From contig NZ_JAMBON010000001.1 of assembly GCF_023715655.1 (NCBI RefSeq), forward strand, positions 62,001 to 126,000: DNA of 64,000 nt, written 5' to 3'. This stretch comes from Oceanobacillus luteolus. GTDB taxonomy: Bacteria > Bacillota > Bacilli > Bacillales > Amphibacillaceae. Made by a program: the position numbers and the translations under genes. The notes under the pieces are model-generated. The model worked only from the letters and a program-made list of their open reading frames with translations. It did no database searches and had not been told where the DNA came from. Shown piece after piece: positions 9,708 to 19,811 of the stretch (position 1 is the stretch's first letter; every line of letters begins with the position of its first letter).

Positions 9708-11525
9708 TTGGTGATTAGATTGAGTCAAATACCTGAAGAAATTATTGAAGAAGTAAGAAAAGCCAATGACATTGTGGACGTTATCGGAGAATACGTACAA
9801 TTAAAGAAACAGGGAAGGAATTATTTTGGGTTATGCCCGTTTCATGGAGAAAAGACACCTTCCTTTTCAGTCACACAGGAAAAGCAAATTTTCCACTGTT
9901 TCGGATGTGGAAAAGGCGGAAATGTAGTGACATTTTTAATGGAAATAGAGAGCTTCTCATTTTTTGAAGCGTTAGAGCTTCTTGCAACCCGGGCTGGAAT
10001 CAAACTTCCCGATACAGGTGGCGAGAAAAAGTCCTCTTATTCCGAAGAAAATCAACGTGTTCTTGAAGCGTATGAATGGCTCACAAAACTTTACCATCAC
10101 TTGCTCCGTTATACGAAAGATGGTAAAGAAGGATATAATTATTTAAGTGAGCGTTCAATCGATGATGAGGCTATCGATACCTTTCAATTAGGCTTCGCCC
10201 CTAATATAAGGGATTTCATTGTAAAGTTCTTGGAAAAAAAGGGTTTCAACAAACAATTATTAATTAAAGCCGGATTTGTAACCTTAAGGGAGGACAATAC
10301 AATTTCAGACCGATTTCAAGGTCGTGTTATCTTCCCGATTCGTAACCACCTTGGAAAGACCGTTGCATTCGGTGGAAGAGCAATCCAAGAACAAGGTCCA
10401 AAATATTTAAATAGCCCTGAGAGTGAATTATTCCAAAAGGGAAAACTCCTATATAATTTTGACCTTGCCAAGAGGCACATACGGAAAGAAAATGAAGCAG
10501 TTTTGTTTGAAGGGTATATGGATGTAATTGCTTCGTACCAGGCAGGAATAAAAAACGTTGTAGCTACGCTTGGTACTGCGTTGACTGAATCTCAGGCGAG
10601 TTTGTTGAAACGCTATGTAAACCAAGTCATTATTTGTTATGATGGCGATGCTGCAGGTCAAGAGGCAAGTTATAAAGCTGCTAACATCCTCCGAAAAGCA
10701 GGCTGTGAAGTTAAAATTGCTTACTTGAAAGACGGAAGTGATCCGGATAGCTTTATTAAACAAAATGGTGCTGAAGCATTTAAGAGTCAAGTTTTAAGAG
10801 CCAGCGATACTTACATGACATTTTACATGCGCTACTTTAAAAAAGATTATAATTTAAGCCTTGAAGCGGAAAGGCTAGATTATATCCAAAAAATACTTAA
10901 AGAGTTGGCGATGGTTGAAAGCTCGCTGGAAAGGGAATATTACTTACAGGAATTAAGTAAAGAATTCTCGATGTCTTTAGATGCATTAAAGGAAGAATTG
11001 GAAGTATTCCGATTAAAAAACGGGAATAACCCGGATAATAAGCTTCAGAACAGATATACTAATAACACTGTAAATTTTTCTAGAAACCGGAAACTACTTC
11101 CAGCCCATCACAATGCAGAGAGAAAATTAATATATCATATGTTGCAAAGTGAATGGGTAGCAGAACGTATTCAAGAGGAAATTGGAGCAAATTTTGAGGT
11201 TGATGAGCATAAAATAATTGTCACCCACTTATATGCTTTTTATGAAGAAAGAAATTCTCCAGATATTAGTAAATTCATTGAGAATCTTAGTGATGATAAT
11301 TTGAAAAAGGTTGTCACTGAAATATCAATGACCTCTGAAATCGAAGAAGTTAGTGAAGAAGCACTCTCCGATTATATTAACATTGTTAAAGCAGAATCGA
11401 GTGACAAAAATATTATCCAAACCTTAAAAGAAAAATTGAGAGTAGCGGAACAAGAAAGTGATCCACTCACCGCTGCTAAGATTGCACAAGAAATTTTAGA
11501 AATCAAAAGAAATTCAAAGAAATAA
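9708..11525 (+). CDS. dnaG: DNA primase DnaG
   Basis: Primase makes RNA primers at the fork and contacts the helicase through its C-terminal domain. The 605-residue protein has the N-terminal CHC2 zinc finger ([11 protein letters not shown] with HCFGCGKGG), the TOPRIM core with LFEGYMDVI and CYDGDAAGQ, and a helical helicase-binding C-terminus. The start is uncertain: TTG 9708, GTG 9711 or TTG 9720 are all possible, and none has a classical Shine-Dalgarno, while a mini-ORF with a strong one ends just upstream. sigA follows in the same operon. Confidence 0.97.
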   Translation: MVIRLSQIPEEIIEEVRKANDIVDVIGEYVQLKKQGRNYFGLCPFHGEKTPSFSVTQEKQIFHCFGCGKGGNVVTFLMEIESFSFFEALELLATRAGIKLPDTGGEKKSSYSEENQRVLEAYEWLTKLYHHLLRYTKDGKEGYNYLSERSIDDEAIDTFQLGFAPNIRDFIVKFLEKKGFNKQLLIKAGFVTLREDNTISDRFQGRVIFPIRNHLGKTVAFGGRAIQEQGPKYLNSPESELFQKGKLLYNFDLAKRHIRKENEAVLFEGYMDVIASYQAGIKNVVATLGTALTESQASLLKRYVNQVIICYDGDAAGQEASYKAANILRKAGCEVKIAYLKDGSDPDSFIKQNGAEAFKSQVLRASDTYMTFYMRYFKKDYNLSLEAERLDYIQKILKELAMVESSLEREYYLQELSKEFSMSLDALKEELEVFRLKNGNNPDNKLQNRYTNNTVNFSRNRKLLPAHHNAERKLIYHMLQSEWVAERIQEEIGANFEVDEHKIIVTHLYAFYEERNSPDISKFIENLSDDNLKKVVTEISMTSEIEEVSEEALSDYINIVKAESSDKNIIQTLKEKLRVAEQESDPLTAAKIAQEILEIKRNSKK

Positions 11526-11557
11526 TCAAGTTTAAATTGTTGGAAGGAGGGGGACTC

Positions 11558-12676
11558 ATGACCGAAAAGAAGCCGACTCAAACCAAAGAAACTGAAATGA
11601 CATTAGAGATGGCAAAGGATAAATTAGTCGAAATTGGAAAGAAACGCGGTGCATTAGCCTATGAAGAGGTGGCGGACCGTTTATCGAATTTCGAGATTGA
11701 ATCCGATGAAATGGATGAGTTCTATGAGTACCTAGGTGAACAAGGAATTGAAGTGATTGGAGAATCAGAAGATGATCCAAGCATGCAACAAATTGCTAAA
11801 GAAGAAGAAGTGGATACGGACGATTTAAGTGTGCCTTTGGGTATAAAAATAAATGATCCTGTTCGTATGTATTTAAAAGAGATTGGTCGAGTAAACCTAT
11901 TATCTGCTGCAGAAGAGATTGAGCTTGCATCCCGTATTGAAGAAGGCGATGAAGAAGCGAAGCGTAGGTTAACAGAGGCCAACTTGCGACTTGTTGTTAG
12001 TATTGCCAAACGGTATGTAGGACGTGGCATGTTATTCCTTGATTTAATCCAAGAGGGTAACATGGGTCTGCTTAAAGCAGTAGAGAAATTTGATTACCGT
12101 AAAGGGTTTAAATTCAGTACCTATGCTACATGGTGGATTCGTCAGGCTATAACGCGTGCAATTGCTGACCAAGCTAGAACCATTCGTATCCCAGTGCATA
12201 TGGTGGAAACGATCAATAAGTTAATTCGTGTCCAACGTTCATTATTACAGGATTTAGGTAGGGAACCAACTCCTGAAGAAATTGGAAAAGAAATGGAACT
12301 TTCACCGGATAAAGTCAGAGATATCCTTAAGATTGCTCAAGAACCAGTATCGCTTGAGACGCCAATCGGTGAAGAAGATGATTCCCACTTAGGCGATTTC
12401 ATTGAAGATCAGGAGGCTATTTCGCCATCTGATCATGCAGCTTATGAACTGTTGAAAGAACAGCTGGAAGATGTGCTTGATACCTTAACAGACCGTGAAG
12501 AAAATGTTCTTCGCCTCCGCTTCGGACTGGATGACGGTCGGACAAGGACCTTGGAAGAAGTAGGAAAGGTCTTCGGTGTCACACGAGAACGTATTCGACA
12601 AATCGAAGCTAAAGCATTGAGAAAACTGCGTCACCCAAGCCGTAGTAAACGATTAAAAGACTTTTTAGATGATTAA
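11558..12676 (+). CDS. sigA: RNA polymerase primary sigma factor SigA (RpoD)
   Basis: The 372-residue housekeeping sigma factor. Region 1.1 is at the N-terminus, region 1.2/2 holds [17 protein letters not shown], the [18 protein letters not shown] core-binding segment and the [15 protein letters not shown] -10 recognition helix, and region 4 has [25 protein letters not shown]. The ATG at 11558 has GGAAGGAGGG upstream; the open frame begins 21 bases earlier without support. It forms the conserved dnaG-sigA operon. Confidence 0.98.
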   Translation: MTEKKPTQTKETEMTLEMAKDKLVEIGKKRGALAYEEVADRLSNFEIESDEMDEFYEYLGEQGIEVIGESEDDPSMQQIAKEEEVDTDDLSVPLGIKINDPVRMYLKEIGRVNLLSAAEEIELASRIEEGDEEAKRRLTEANLRLVVSIAKRYVGRGMLFLDLIQEGNMGLLKAVEKFDYRKGFKFSTYATWWIRQAITRAIADQARTIRIPVHMVETINKLIRVQRSLLQDLGREPTPEEIGKEMELSPDKVRDILKIAQEPVSLETPIGEEDDSHLGDFIEDQEAISPSDHAAYELLKEQLEDVLDTLTDREENVLRLRFGLDDGRTRTLEEVGKVFGVTRERIRQIEAKALRKLRHPSRSKRLKDFLDD

Positions 12677-12683
12677 ACAATTA

Positions 12684-12720
12684 TGGTCATTGTTTACACT
12701 TTTAGTGTAAGCAATGGCTA
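12684..12720 (+). terminator. Hairpin after sigA, probable terminator with a weak T tail
   Basis: A stem of about 16 bp with G-T pairs (12684-12699 with 12705-12720) and a 5-base loop. The tail TTATTGCTTG is not a clean T run. Confidence 0.55.
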
Positions 12721-12758
12721 TTATTGCTTGATTTCCAAAACATACGGGGTGAATACGG

Positions 12759-13307
12759 ATGGAAGAAGAACGCAGGTTTACAATTATTCAGGAAATTGAG
12801 TATTGGAAACAACATAGGTTACTTCCTGAACACTATTGCAATTACTTGCTTGCTCTGTATACGAATGGTGAAGAAATGACAGATGTCATTACGCAAGATT
12901 ACAAAGGGTACAATAAATATTTGACGTTAATAGAGCGCTTTCAAATAGTTATACTGTATTTACTTCTTCCCTTTTCGTTTGTTGTAATCTATTTTACTGA
13001 ATTTCATATCTATTTGCAACTGGTTATTTTAGCTTTATTGCTTAGTTATTCTCTCTGGTGTACATTCTCCTTTAATGACAAAAGACGTCTCTATTTTCAC
13101 TCGGCTTTAATTATCAGTTTGTTCCTGTTCTTATTAACAACGATTCTAGTGGGGGACTTGTTATCTGGCAGCGCATTTGTCGTTACCGGAATTGTCTTAA
13201 TGAATTTCTTATTATGGTTAATTTTAGGATATTTAGCTAAATTTAAATATATGTTGATTAGTGGAATAATAGGGATAATTTTTGTACTTGTCTATTATTT
13301 TCTTTAG
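12759..13307 (+). CDS. Unrecognised integral membrane protein between sigA and cccA
   Basis: I do not recognise this 182-residue protein. Its first 60 residues are soluble and charged (EEERRFTIIQEIEYWKQHRL), followed by five predicted membrane helices at about residues 66-84, 86-105, 113-134, 138-158 and 162-181, with almost no loops. The N-terminal part, with a YW-x2-H-x-LLPE-type pattern, recalls helix-rich N-terminal domains found in some Bacillaceae membrane proteins, but I cannot name a family. GGGGTGAATACGG precedes the ATG. It sits alone between the hairpin after sigA and the cccA ribosome site. Confidence 0.8.
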   Translation: MEEERRFTIIQEIEYWKQHRLLPEHYCNYLLALYTNGEEMTDVITQDYKGYNKYLTLIERFQIVILYLLLPFSFVVIYFTEFHIYLQLVILALLLSYSLWCTFSFNDKRRLYFHSALIISLFLFLLTTILVGDLLSGSAFVVTGIVLMNFLLWLILGYLAKFKYMLISGIIGIIFVLVYYFL

Positions 13308-13405
13308 TTTTCATATCATTTCTCTTTTAAAGTTATTGATTTTAGAGTAAACTATATATAGTCTTTTTATAGATAGAAAATGGTAATACATAAGGAGGAA
13401 ACAAA

Positions 13406-13789
13406 ATGAAAAACGCGGTAATGCCATATGCAATTATTGCTATAATTGGGGTTGTGGCCGTAATCATTATTTCGGTTATCGGATTAAACCAACAACAAAA
13501 TATCGCTGATGGTGGCGAAGGAGAAAATACTGAACAGACAGAAGATGGCGCAGCGGGCGAAACGGCTGGTGGAGATGCAGACTCTGTTTTCCAAGCTAAC
13601 TGTGCTGCATGTCACGGTGCTGACTTATCCGGTGGTGCTGGTCCTGCATTAACAACTGTAGGAGCTTCTTATTCAGTGGATGAGATCAAAGATATTATTC
13701 AAAATGGTAAAGGCGGAATGCCTGCAATTCCTGCTGTTCAAGGTGAAGAGTTAGATGCTCTTGCAACTTGGTTGAGTGAAAAACAATAA
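13406..13789 (+). CDS. cccA: Membrane-anchored cytochrome c-550
   Basis: The 127-residue protein starts with an uncleaved membrane anchor (residues about 5-27), then a flexible acidic and glycine-rich linker of about 30 residues, then a c-type cytochrome domain with the heme motif CAACHG near residue 67 and an axial-ligand methionine in GKGGMPAIP. It carries electrons on the outer face of the membrane towards cytochrome c oxidase. AAGGAGG precedes the ATG. Gene order sigA-...-cccA is conserved. A terminator follows. Confidence 0.94.
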   Translation: MKNAVMPYAIIAIIGVVAVIIISVIGLNQQQNIADGGEGENTEQTEDGAAGETAGGDADSVFQANCAACHGADLSGGAGPALTTVGASYSVDEIKDIIQNGKGGMPAIPAVQGEELDALATWLSEKQ

Positions 13790-13810
13790 TTATCTATAAA
13801 AGGAAATGGA

Positions 13811-13845
13811 GAAGCTTTCTGAATAACAGAAAGCTTTTCTTTTTC
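13811..13845 (+). terminator. Terminator between cccA and trmK
   Basis: Stem AAGCTTTCTG/CAGAAAGCTT (13812-13821 with 13827-13836), loop AATAA, then TTTCTTTTT. Confidence 0.85.
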
Positions 13846-13859
13846 AAAAGGAGTGGACG

Positions 13860-14576
13860 ATGGAACAATATAATCTGAAGCTTTCCGAGCGTTTAATAGC
13901 AGTAGCTGAATTTCTTCCTAAAAGGGCCAAGTTTGCGGATATTGGTTCCGATCATGCGTACTTACCTTGTTTCGTATGTTTACATGATGAACAAGCATTA
14001 GCAATAGCAGGTGAAGTAAATCGCGGCCCATTTGAAAGCGCACAAAAGAACGTTTCAAAGCAAGGCCTAGAGGAAAGAATTGTAGTTAGACTTGGAAATG
14101 GATTGGAAGTTATAAATGAAGATGATCATATAGAGCAGATCGTCATTGCTGGTATGGGTGGAGGGCTCATTACAAACATTCTCGATAAGGGTGTAGAGAA
14201 ACTTTCCACGGTAAACCGTTTAATTCTTCAACCCAACGTTGATGCAAGGCAAATCAGGGTATGGCTTAATGAACATCAATTTGATCTAACTGCTGAAAGA
14301 ATCTTGGAGGAAAATGGTCATATCTACGAGATTTTAGTTGCAGACCGCAATGGAGTACATCCATACAAGTCCGAAATGATAGAGAAGCAATTACTGTTGG
14401 GGCCTTATTTAATGGAAGAAAAATCTTCCATATTCTTAAAAAAATGGCGGGAAGAAGCTAGTAAATTAAAGCTTGTAATTGAACAAATGAAGCAAGCAGC
14501 CCAACCTGACGAACAAAAAATCAAGAAATTTACACAAGAATTATCTTGGATTGAGGAGGAATTAAACCATGGTTGA
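13860..14576 (+). CDS. trmK: tRNA (adenine22-N1)-methyltransferase TrmK
   Basis: The 238-residue protein has an N-terminal Rossmann SAM-binding domain: ADIGSDHAYLP (motif I), the GEVNRGPFESA acidic loop and IAGMGGGLI (the catalytic-region motif of this family). A C-terminal coiled coil is rich in Lys and Glu. TrmK methylates A22 of bacterial tRNAs. AAAAGGAG precedes the ATG, and the end overlaps yqfO by 8 bases, as in other Bacillaceae. Confidence 0.94.
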   Translation: MEQYNLKLSERLIAVAEFLPKRAKFADIGSDHAYLPCFVCLHDEQALAIAGEVNRGPFESAQKNVSKQGLEERIVVRLGNGLEVINEDDHIEQIVIAGMGGGLITNILDKGVEKLSTVNRLILQPNVDARQIRVWLNEHQFDLTAERILEENGHIYEILVADRNGVHPYKSEMIEKQLLLGPYLMEEKSSIFLKKWREEASKLKLVIEQMKQAAQPDEQKIKKFTQELSWIEEELNHG

Positions 14577-15684
14577 TGTACCAACGAATTCGCTTATTTT
14601 TAGGCTGATTGAGGAATTAGCTCCAAAAGAGAAAGCTTATTCTTGGGATAATGTTGGTTTACAGATTGGTTCAGCTAATCAAAAGGCAACTAAAGTGATG
14701 ATAACCTTGGATGTAGTAGAATCTGTTGTGGATGAAGCAATAGAAAAAGACGTAAATCTTATTATTGCACATCACCCTTTGTTTTTTAATCCATTAAAGC
14801 GAATCAATGTCGATACTCCTGAAGGAAAAATAATATCTAAATTAATTCGCCATGACATTACAGTTTATGCCGCACATACGAACCTTGATGTTGTTGCATC
14901 TGGAGTAAATGATATGCTTGCGAAGCGCTTGAAACTTCAAAACAATAAAACACTTATATCTTTAGGGAAAGAAAGAATGTACAAATTTGCTGTTTACGTT
15001 CCTACTAGTCATATTGAAGCGATAAAAAACGTTATTGGTGATGTAGGTGGCGGGGAACAAGGGGATTATTCCCACTGTTCATTTGAAATAAAGGGAATAG
15101 GTTCCTTTAAACCAATTAAGGGGGCTGACCCATATATTGGCAAAGTAGGAGAAATCACTAAAGTGGATGAAGCGAAGATTGAAGTGCTGGTCACGGAGAG
15201 TAAGTTGAATGAAGTAAAGAAAGCAGTCTTAAAAGCACATCCTTATGAAGAACCGGCTTATGATATCATAGAGTTGGCTAATGAAGGCGCGGAGTACGGT
15301 CTGGGTAGAATCGGTGACCTATCGGAGAGAATAATCCTCGATGATTATGTTAAGTTGATGAAACAACAGCTAGGTCTCAATCATGTGCGGGTAGCCGGTA
15401 ATCTTGAAAAAGAGATTAAAAAAGTAGCTATTATTGGAGGAAGTGGGGAAAAGTATATACACCAAGCAAAAAGAGCTGGCGCTGATGTATATATCACAGG
15501 AGATCTTGGCTTCCACCAAGCCCAAACAGCTATTCAAATCGGATTGGCTGTTATTGATGCTGGACATTACATTGAAGAGATAATGAAAGAGGAAATCAAA
15601 GACTATCTACAAAAGAAATTAGCGTCAAATAATGTGGAAATTATAGTTTCCGATACGAACACTGATCCATTTCAGTATATATAA
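14569..15684 (+). CDS. yqfO: Nif3-like dinuclear metal centre protein YqfO
   Basis: The 371-residue protein belongs to the Nif3/DUF34 family: two metal-binding blocks (IIAHHPLFF, AHTNLDV in the N-terminal part; GDLGFHQAQTA and DAGHYIEE in the C-terminal part) flank an inserted PII-like domain (about residues 130-235, YKFAVYVPTSHIEAI... HPYEEPAYDI). Family members form hexameric toroids; their reaction is not firmly known, with GTP cyclohydrolase-like and metal-insertion roles proposed. Coupled to trmK by overlap. Confidence 0.94.
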   Translation: MVDVPTNSLIFRLIEELAPKEKAYSWDNVGLQIGSANQKATKVMITLDVVESVVDEAIEKDVNLIIAHHPLFFNPLKRINVDTPEGKIISKLIRHDITVYAAHTNLDVVASGVNDMLAKRLKLQNNKTLISLGKERMYKFAVYVPTSHIEAIKNVIGDVGGGEQGDYSHCSFEIKGIGSFKPIKGADPYIGKVGEITKVDEAKIEVLVTESKLNEVKKAVLKAHPYEEPAYDIIELANEGAEYGLGRIGDLSERIILDDYVKLMKQQLGLNHVRVAGNLEKEIKKVAIIGGSGEKYIHQAKRAGADVYITGDLGFHQAQTAIQIGLAVIDAGHYIEEIMKEEIKDYLQKKLASNNVEIIVSDTNTDPFQYI

Positions 15685-15720
15685 AAGAAATTAGTGCAAG
15701 GCAAAGAAGGAGTACAAATA

Positions 15721-17034
15721 ATGAGAAATTCAAACTTCGAATCTTTAGGTATAGGGTCCGATATACTTCAGGTAATTGATCAATTACAATTTAAAAAACC
15801 AACAGAGATACAACAAAAAGTAATTCCTCCAATTTTAGCAGGAGAGAGTGTAATCGGTCAGTCTCGTACTGGATCTGGGAAAACACATTCTTTTTTATTA
15901 CCTCTTTTTCAACAATTGGATAGCACGAAGCAAGAAGTACAGTTTGTTATCACAGCTCCAACAAGAGAATTGGCTACCCAACTTTATGAAGAAGTTAAAA
16001 AAGTGATCAGTTACGCTGGAAAGGATGGAGTCTGGAGTAGTAAATTATTAATCGGTGGAACTGATAAACAGAAAATGATTGACAAGTTAAAAACCCCACC
16101 TCATATTGTTGTAGGGACGCCTGGAAGAATCTTGGATATGGTGAAATCTGAAGCATTGTCCATTTATTCCGCTAACTCATTTGTTGTAGATGAGGCAGAT
16201 CTCATGCTTGATTTAGGGTTTATCCAAGAGGTTGACCAGTTGTTGGTAAGAGCTAAAAGTGATATTCAAATCCTAGTTTTCTCCGCAACAATTCCTGAGA
16301 AGTTGCAACATTTCTTTAAGAAATACTTGGAAAATCCTACCTATGTAAAGATTGAAGAGCATTTTTCTCCAGAAACGATGGAGCATCGTTTTATAGCTTT
16401 GAAACATCGTGACAAAGGAGAGCTGATCAAGGGAATTTCCAATACAATCCAACCTTATCTTGCATTGATCTTTGCTAACGGAAAAAAGGAAGCAGATTCC
16501 TTAGTTGACCAATTGTTAAGTGAAGGCTTGAATGTAGGAATCATCCATGGTGGTCTAGCTCCAAGAGAGAGAAAACGTGTTTTAAAAGAGATACAAAATT
16601 TACGTTATGAATATGTTGTCTGTACGGATCTCGCTTCCCGGGGCATTGATATTAAAGGGGTCAGTCATGTAATAAACGCTGATTTACCAAAGGAAGAAGA
16701 ATTTTATATCCACAGGGTTGGTCGTACTGCAAGGGCGGGATTAGAAGGAACTGCAATTAGCCTTTATACTGAAGAAGATCTCCCATTAATTGAAAAGCTA
16801 GAGAAAAAAGGGTTGCAGATTTCCTATGTAGATATTAATAATGGAGAATTTGTTGAGGCCAAGCCTTGGAATACAAGAAAATTAAGGAAAAATACTTCCA
16901 CGAACCTTGAAAACGAAGCTTGGAAGCAAGTGAGGAAAGTTAAGAAAGTGAAGCCTGGTTATAAAAAGAAAATGAAAAAAGAACAAGAAAATATAAAACG
17001 AAGATTAGGCAACAAAAAATATAAAAAGAAATAA
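15721..17034 (+). CDS. cshB: DEAD-box RNA helicase CshB
   Basis: The 437-residue helicase has Q motif (FKKPTEIQQ), motif I SRTGSGKTHS, PTRELA, motif II DEAD (VVDEADLML), SAT, and C-terminal HRVGRTARAG. A lysine-rich tail of about 60 residues favours RNA binding. CshB helps RNA folding and cold adaptation in Bacillus. ATG 15721 has AAGAAGGAG upstream; the frame extends to a GTG at 15694 that lacks support. Downstream nfo follows after 24 bases. Confidence 0.95.
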   Translation: MRNSNFESLGIGSDILQVIDQLQFKKPTEIQQKVIPPILAGESVIGQSRTGSGKTHSFLLPLFQQLDSTKQEVQFVITAPTRELATQLYEEVKKVISYAGKDGVWSSKLLIGGTDKQKMIDKLKTPPHIVVGTPGRILDMVKSEALSIYSANSFVVDEADLMLDLGFIQEVDQLLVRAKSDIQILVFSATIPEKLQHFFKKYLENPTYVKIEEHFSPETMEHRFIALKHRDKGELIKGISNTIQPYLALIFANGKKEADSLVDQLLSEGLNVGIIHGGLAPRERKRVLKEIQNLRYEYVVCTDLASRGIDIKGVSHVINADLPKEEEFYIHRVGRTARAGLEGTAISLYTEEDLPLIEKLEKKGLQISYVDINNGEFVEAKPWNTRKLRKNTSTNLENEAWKQVRKVKKVKPGYKKKMKKEQENIKRRLGNKKYKKK

Positions 17035-17058
17035 TTATATATAGGAGAGGTGTAAGAT

Positions 17059-17949
17059 TTGTTGAAAATTGGTTCACATGTTTCCATGAGTGGAAGCAAA
17101 ATGCTCTTAGGCTCAAGTGAAGAGGCTATTTCCTACGGAGCGAATACGTTTATGATTTATACAGGAGCACCACAGAATACGAGAAGAAAGCCCATTGAAG
17201 AATTGAATATAGAAGCTGGAAAAAAACATATGGAAGAGCATGGAATTTCAGATATCATTGTACATGCTCCATATATAATAAATATCGGTAATACACAAAA
17301 GCCAGCTACCTTTGAACTTGGAGTGAATTTCCTTCGTAGTGAAATGGAACGCACACAAGTAATCGGGGCTAACCAGATTGTCCTCCATCCAGGTGCACAT
17401 GTTGGGGCAGGGGAAGATGAAGGGATAAAGAAGATTATTGAAGGCTTAAATGAAGTATTAACGAGAGAACATCAGGTTCAAATCGCCTTGGAAACGATGG
17501 CAGGAAAAGGATCTGAAATCGGTAAAACTTTTGAAGAGCTTGCACGCATAATTGATGGAGTCACGTTCAATGAAAAGTTATCTATATGTATGGACACGTG
17601 TCATATACATGATGCAGGTTATAATATTGTAGATGATTTTGATGGTGTATTAAATGAATTTGACAAGATTATTGGTGTCGACCGAATTAAGGTTGTTCAT
17701 GTTAATGACAGTAAAAACCCTCGAGGAGCTAGGAAAGATCGACATGAAAATATAGGATTTGGCCATATTGGTTTTGATGCTTTGCATTATATCATTAACC
17801 ATCCTCAGTTGAGTGAATTGCCGAAGATTCTAGAAACACCTTATGTTGGTGAGGATAAGAAGAACAAAAAGGCTCCGTATAAACATGAGATTGAAATGAT
17901 TAAGGATGGAAACTTTAATTCGGAGTTGAAAGAACTAATTATGCAATAA
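17059..17949 (+). CDS. nfo: Endonuclease IV (apurinic/apyrimidinic endonuclease Nfo)
   Basis: The 296-residue TIM-barrel enzyme cuts DNA 5' to abasic sites in base excision repair. Zinc-site residues are visible in [35 protein letters not shown] and [24 protein letters not shown], as in family 2 AP endonucleases. The gene starts at one of two tandem TTG codons (17059 or 17062) behind AGGAGAGGTG. A 16-bp bidirectional terminator separates it from convergent yqfT. Confidence 0.96.
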   Translation: MLKIGSHVSMSGSKMLLGSSEEAISYGANTFMIYTGAPQNTRRKPIEELNIEAGKKHMEEHGISDIIVHAPYIINIGNTQKPATFELGVNFLRSEMERTQVIGANQIVLHPGAHVGAGEDEGIKKIIEGLNEVLTREHQVQIALETMAGKGSEIGKTFEELARIIDGVTFNEKLSICMDTCHIHDAGYNIVDDFDGVLNEFDKIIGVDRIKVVHVNDSKNPRGARKDRHENIGFGHIGFDALHYIINHPQLSELPKILETPYVGEDKKNKKAPYKHEIEMIKDGNFNSELKELIMQ

Positions 17950-17950
17950 T

Positions 17951-17994
17951 AAATAGACGCAAGCACTCATGATTGGGTGCTTGCGTCTATTTTA
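17951..17994. terminator. Bidirectional terminator between nfo and yqfT
   Basis: A perfect 16-bp stem (17951-17966 with 17977-17992) with A and T tails on both sides serves the two convergent genes. The yqfT stop codon touches its right arm. Confidence 0.9.
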
Positions 17995-18276
17995 TTTGAA
18001 ATAATCCTCAAGTCCATAGCTTTTAACTATTTGTTCGAATAACAATTTAGCTTTACTTGCTGTTTGCTGATCTGTTATCTCTGCTAATTTTACATATGCC
18101 TCATCCATCGCTTGTTTGGAAAAGATGTCAAGGTCACTTGATTGTAAATAATGCAATATATGGTGAGCTTCCTCTCTTGTTATTGAAAAACCATATTCTC
18201 CTGCGTAATGTAAGAGTTCATTGACAGTAAGCTGTCTTAACCTGTTTTTAACAATTTCTTTAATAAAAAAAGACAT
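17992..18276 (-). CDS. yqfT: DUF2624 family protein YqfT
   Basis: A 94-residue, mostly helical protein (ITREEAHHILHYLQSSDLDIF) that matches the DUF2624 family, YqfT, found next to nfo in Bacillaceae. AAAAAGGAGGAGG precedes the ATG. There is no signal peptide or membrane segment, so it is probably cytoplasmic. Function unknown. It is convergent with nfo and shares a terminator with it. Confidence 0.88.
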   Translation of the reverse strand: MSFFIKEIVKNRLRQLTVNELLHYAGEYGFSITREEAHHILHYLQSSDLDIFSKQAMDEAYVKLAEITDQQTASKAKLLFEQIVKSYGLEDYFK

Positions 18277-18408
18277 GTTCCTCCTCCTTTTTATCCTTCT
18301 ATACGTAAGTTATGCAGGACCACACCCATTCTTGCCAGGAAATAACATCATAAGTATGCTTTGATTCCATAAAATAAAGATGCACCAACTATAAGAGGAG
18401 GTCAAACT

Positions 18409-18729
18409 ATGGATGAAAATAAACGAAGCTCCGACATCCAGCCAGCTCCGCATCGAGGCGAAGATAACGACAAACGCAGATATGATGAAGAATACGCAGC
18501 AGAAATTGTAGGTCGGGATGTTGGTGTAAATAAAGGAACAGAGACCATCAGCACCTATGGATGGATAGGGATTGTCTTATCCTTTCTTTCCTTTTTAATA
18601 TGGCCGCTATTATTGGCTGTAGCGGGAATTGTCCTTGGGTTTATGTCTCGTAGTAAAGGCGCTGACACACTAGGTAATATTGCAATAGGTATTGGTGTGC
18701 TATCCATCATACTTCGACTATTCATATAA
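18409..18729 (+). CDS. YqfX-like small membrane protein (DUF4190-type)
   Basis: The 106-residue protein has a charged N-terminus of about 50 residues, including an RYDEEYAAEI segment, then two closely spaced membrane helices (about 51-75 and 86-105) separated by RSKGADTLGN. This layout and the DEE-AAEI repeat resemble B. subtilis YqfX. GAGGAGGTC precedes the ATG. The gene stands alone with a terminator after it. Function unknown. Confidence 0.82.
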   Translation: MDENKRSSDIQPAPHRGEDNDKRRYDEEYAAEIVGRDVGVNKGTETISTYGWIGIVLSFLSFLIWPLLLAVAGIVLGFMSRSKGADTLGNIAIGIGVLSIILRLFI

Positions 18730-18742
18730 CCGAAGAATGTAG

Positions 18743-18770
18743 AAGAGGTTGTTCACGCAACCTCTTTCTT
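18743..18770. terminator. Terminator between yqfX-like and yqfZ-like genes
   Basis: Perfect 9-bp stem AAGAGGTTG/CAACCTCTT with a 6-base loop, ending in TTCTT. It can serve both convergent genes. Confidence 0.75.
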
Positions 18771-18780
18771 ATGCTAATTA

Positions 18781-19098
18781 TTAGAAATCATTGTATAATG
18801 GAAAGTAGTAAAATGAATGAGGAATTATTGTCTCGCTTGTGGTACCCGGGTTCAAGTATTCGAAATCAGATACAATTTTATCGATATCAAGTTCATCCAT
18901 TTCATTAATCGATTCTGTAATGGAAAGAACTGTATCACCTGGTTTTACCTTAATATGAGCAATCTGATAGTCGGTATGAACATTTGATTCAGCTGGTTTA
19001 TCATGCGTTACAGATTTAGGTTTTGATAAGTCATCCATTACACTCAAAATGATCAAGAAAAATAATAAAATCAAAGAAAACCTCTTTAAAGCGGACAT
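18781..19098 (-). CDS. YqfZ-like LysM-type membrane-anchored protein
   Basis: The 105-residue protein has an N-terminal membrane anchor (residues about 5-22) followed by an extracellular part with the LysM-like opening IKVKPGDTVLSITE and a YFPLYND end, typical of a single degenerate LysM fold that would contact peptidoglycan. AAAAAGGTGATA precedes the ATG. B. subtilis yqfZ has the same architecture and neighbourhood. Function unknown. Confidence 0.75.
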   Translation of the reverse strand: MSALKRFSLILLFFLIILSVMDDLSKPKSVTHDKPAESNVHTDYQIAHIKVKPGDTVLSITESINEMDELDIDKIVSDFEYLNPGTTSETIIPHSFYYFPLYNDF

Positions 19099-19166
19099 AT
19101 TATCACCTTTTTATTTGAAACAAATTTAAAATGTAATACGTAGTACTACTGAAAGGGGGAATTGTT

Positions 19167-19793
19167 ATGGCGATATTTGATTATGAATGGATTGGGTTAA
19201 TTATTACTTTCTTTGGTACACTTTTTTTGATTGGTGAAGTATTAGTTAATATGCGCGGATTCTTTGCATTACTTGGAGTTGGCTTTATTTCCGTTTATTT
19301 TGGTGCTTATGCAGGAACTGATTCGGTTATACTTATGCTTATTATTTATTTTGTTGGATTAGTACTGATCGTTATAGATGGTAAAATAGTTAATGATGGA
19401 ACTCTTGCCACCATCGGGCTCGTAACCATGTTAACAGCAGTAGGTGTTGCAGCCCCTGACTTGACTACTGCGTTATATGCTATCATTGGAGTGATAATCG
19501 GAACTGGAGGTGCCTTTTTCTTTCTCAAAGTATTCAAAAAGAGAGAGATGTGGACGAAAATTGCTCTTAAAGATCAGCTTAGTAAAGAGGCTGGGTATAA
19601 TTCCATGAACATGGAGTATCAAAAGCTGCTAGGAGAAGAAGGAATTACAATGACCGATTTACGTCCTGTGGGGACGATTAAGGTCAGAGGAAAAACATAC
19701 AGTGCTCAATCAGATGGAAAATGGATCAAAAAAGATACAAAAGTTACTGTAGTAACCGTAGATGGTACAAAAATACAAGTGGAAGAAAGTTAA
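19167..19793 (+). CDS. NfeD family membrane protein
   Basis: The 208-residue protein has four or five membrane helices in its first 125 residues and a C-terminal OB-fold domain (about residues 150-208: MTDLRPVGTIKVRGKTYSAQ ... VTVVTVDGTKIQVEE), which is the NfeD signature. NfeD proteins usually pair with a stomatin/flotillin-like protein or a membrane protease; neither is visible here, so it stands alone. GAAAGGGGG precedes the ATG. A terminator follows. Confidence 0.88.
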   Translation: MAIFDYEWIGLIITFFGTLFLIGEVLVNMRGFFALLGVGFISVYFGAYAGTDSVILMLIIYFVGLVLIVIDGKIVNDGTLATIGLVTMLTAVGVAAPDLTTALYAIIGVIIGTGGAFFFLKVFKKREMWTKIALKDQLSKEAGYNSMNMEYQKLLGEEGITMTDLRPVGTIKVRGKTYSAQSDGKWIKKDTKVTVVTVDGTKIQVEES

Positions 19794-19811
19794 TATGCAG
19801 TTAATATCAGG

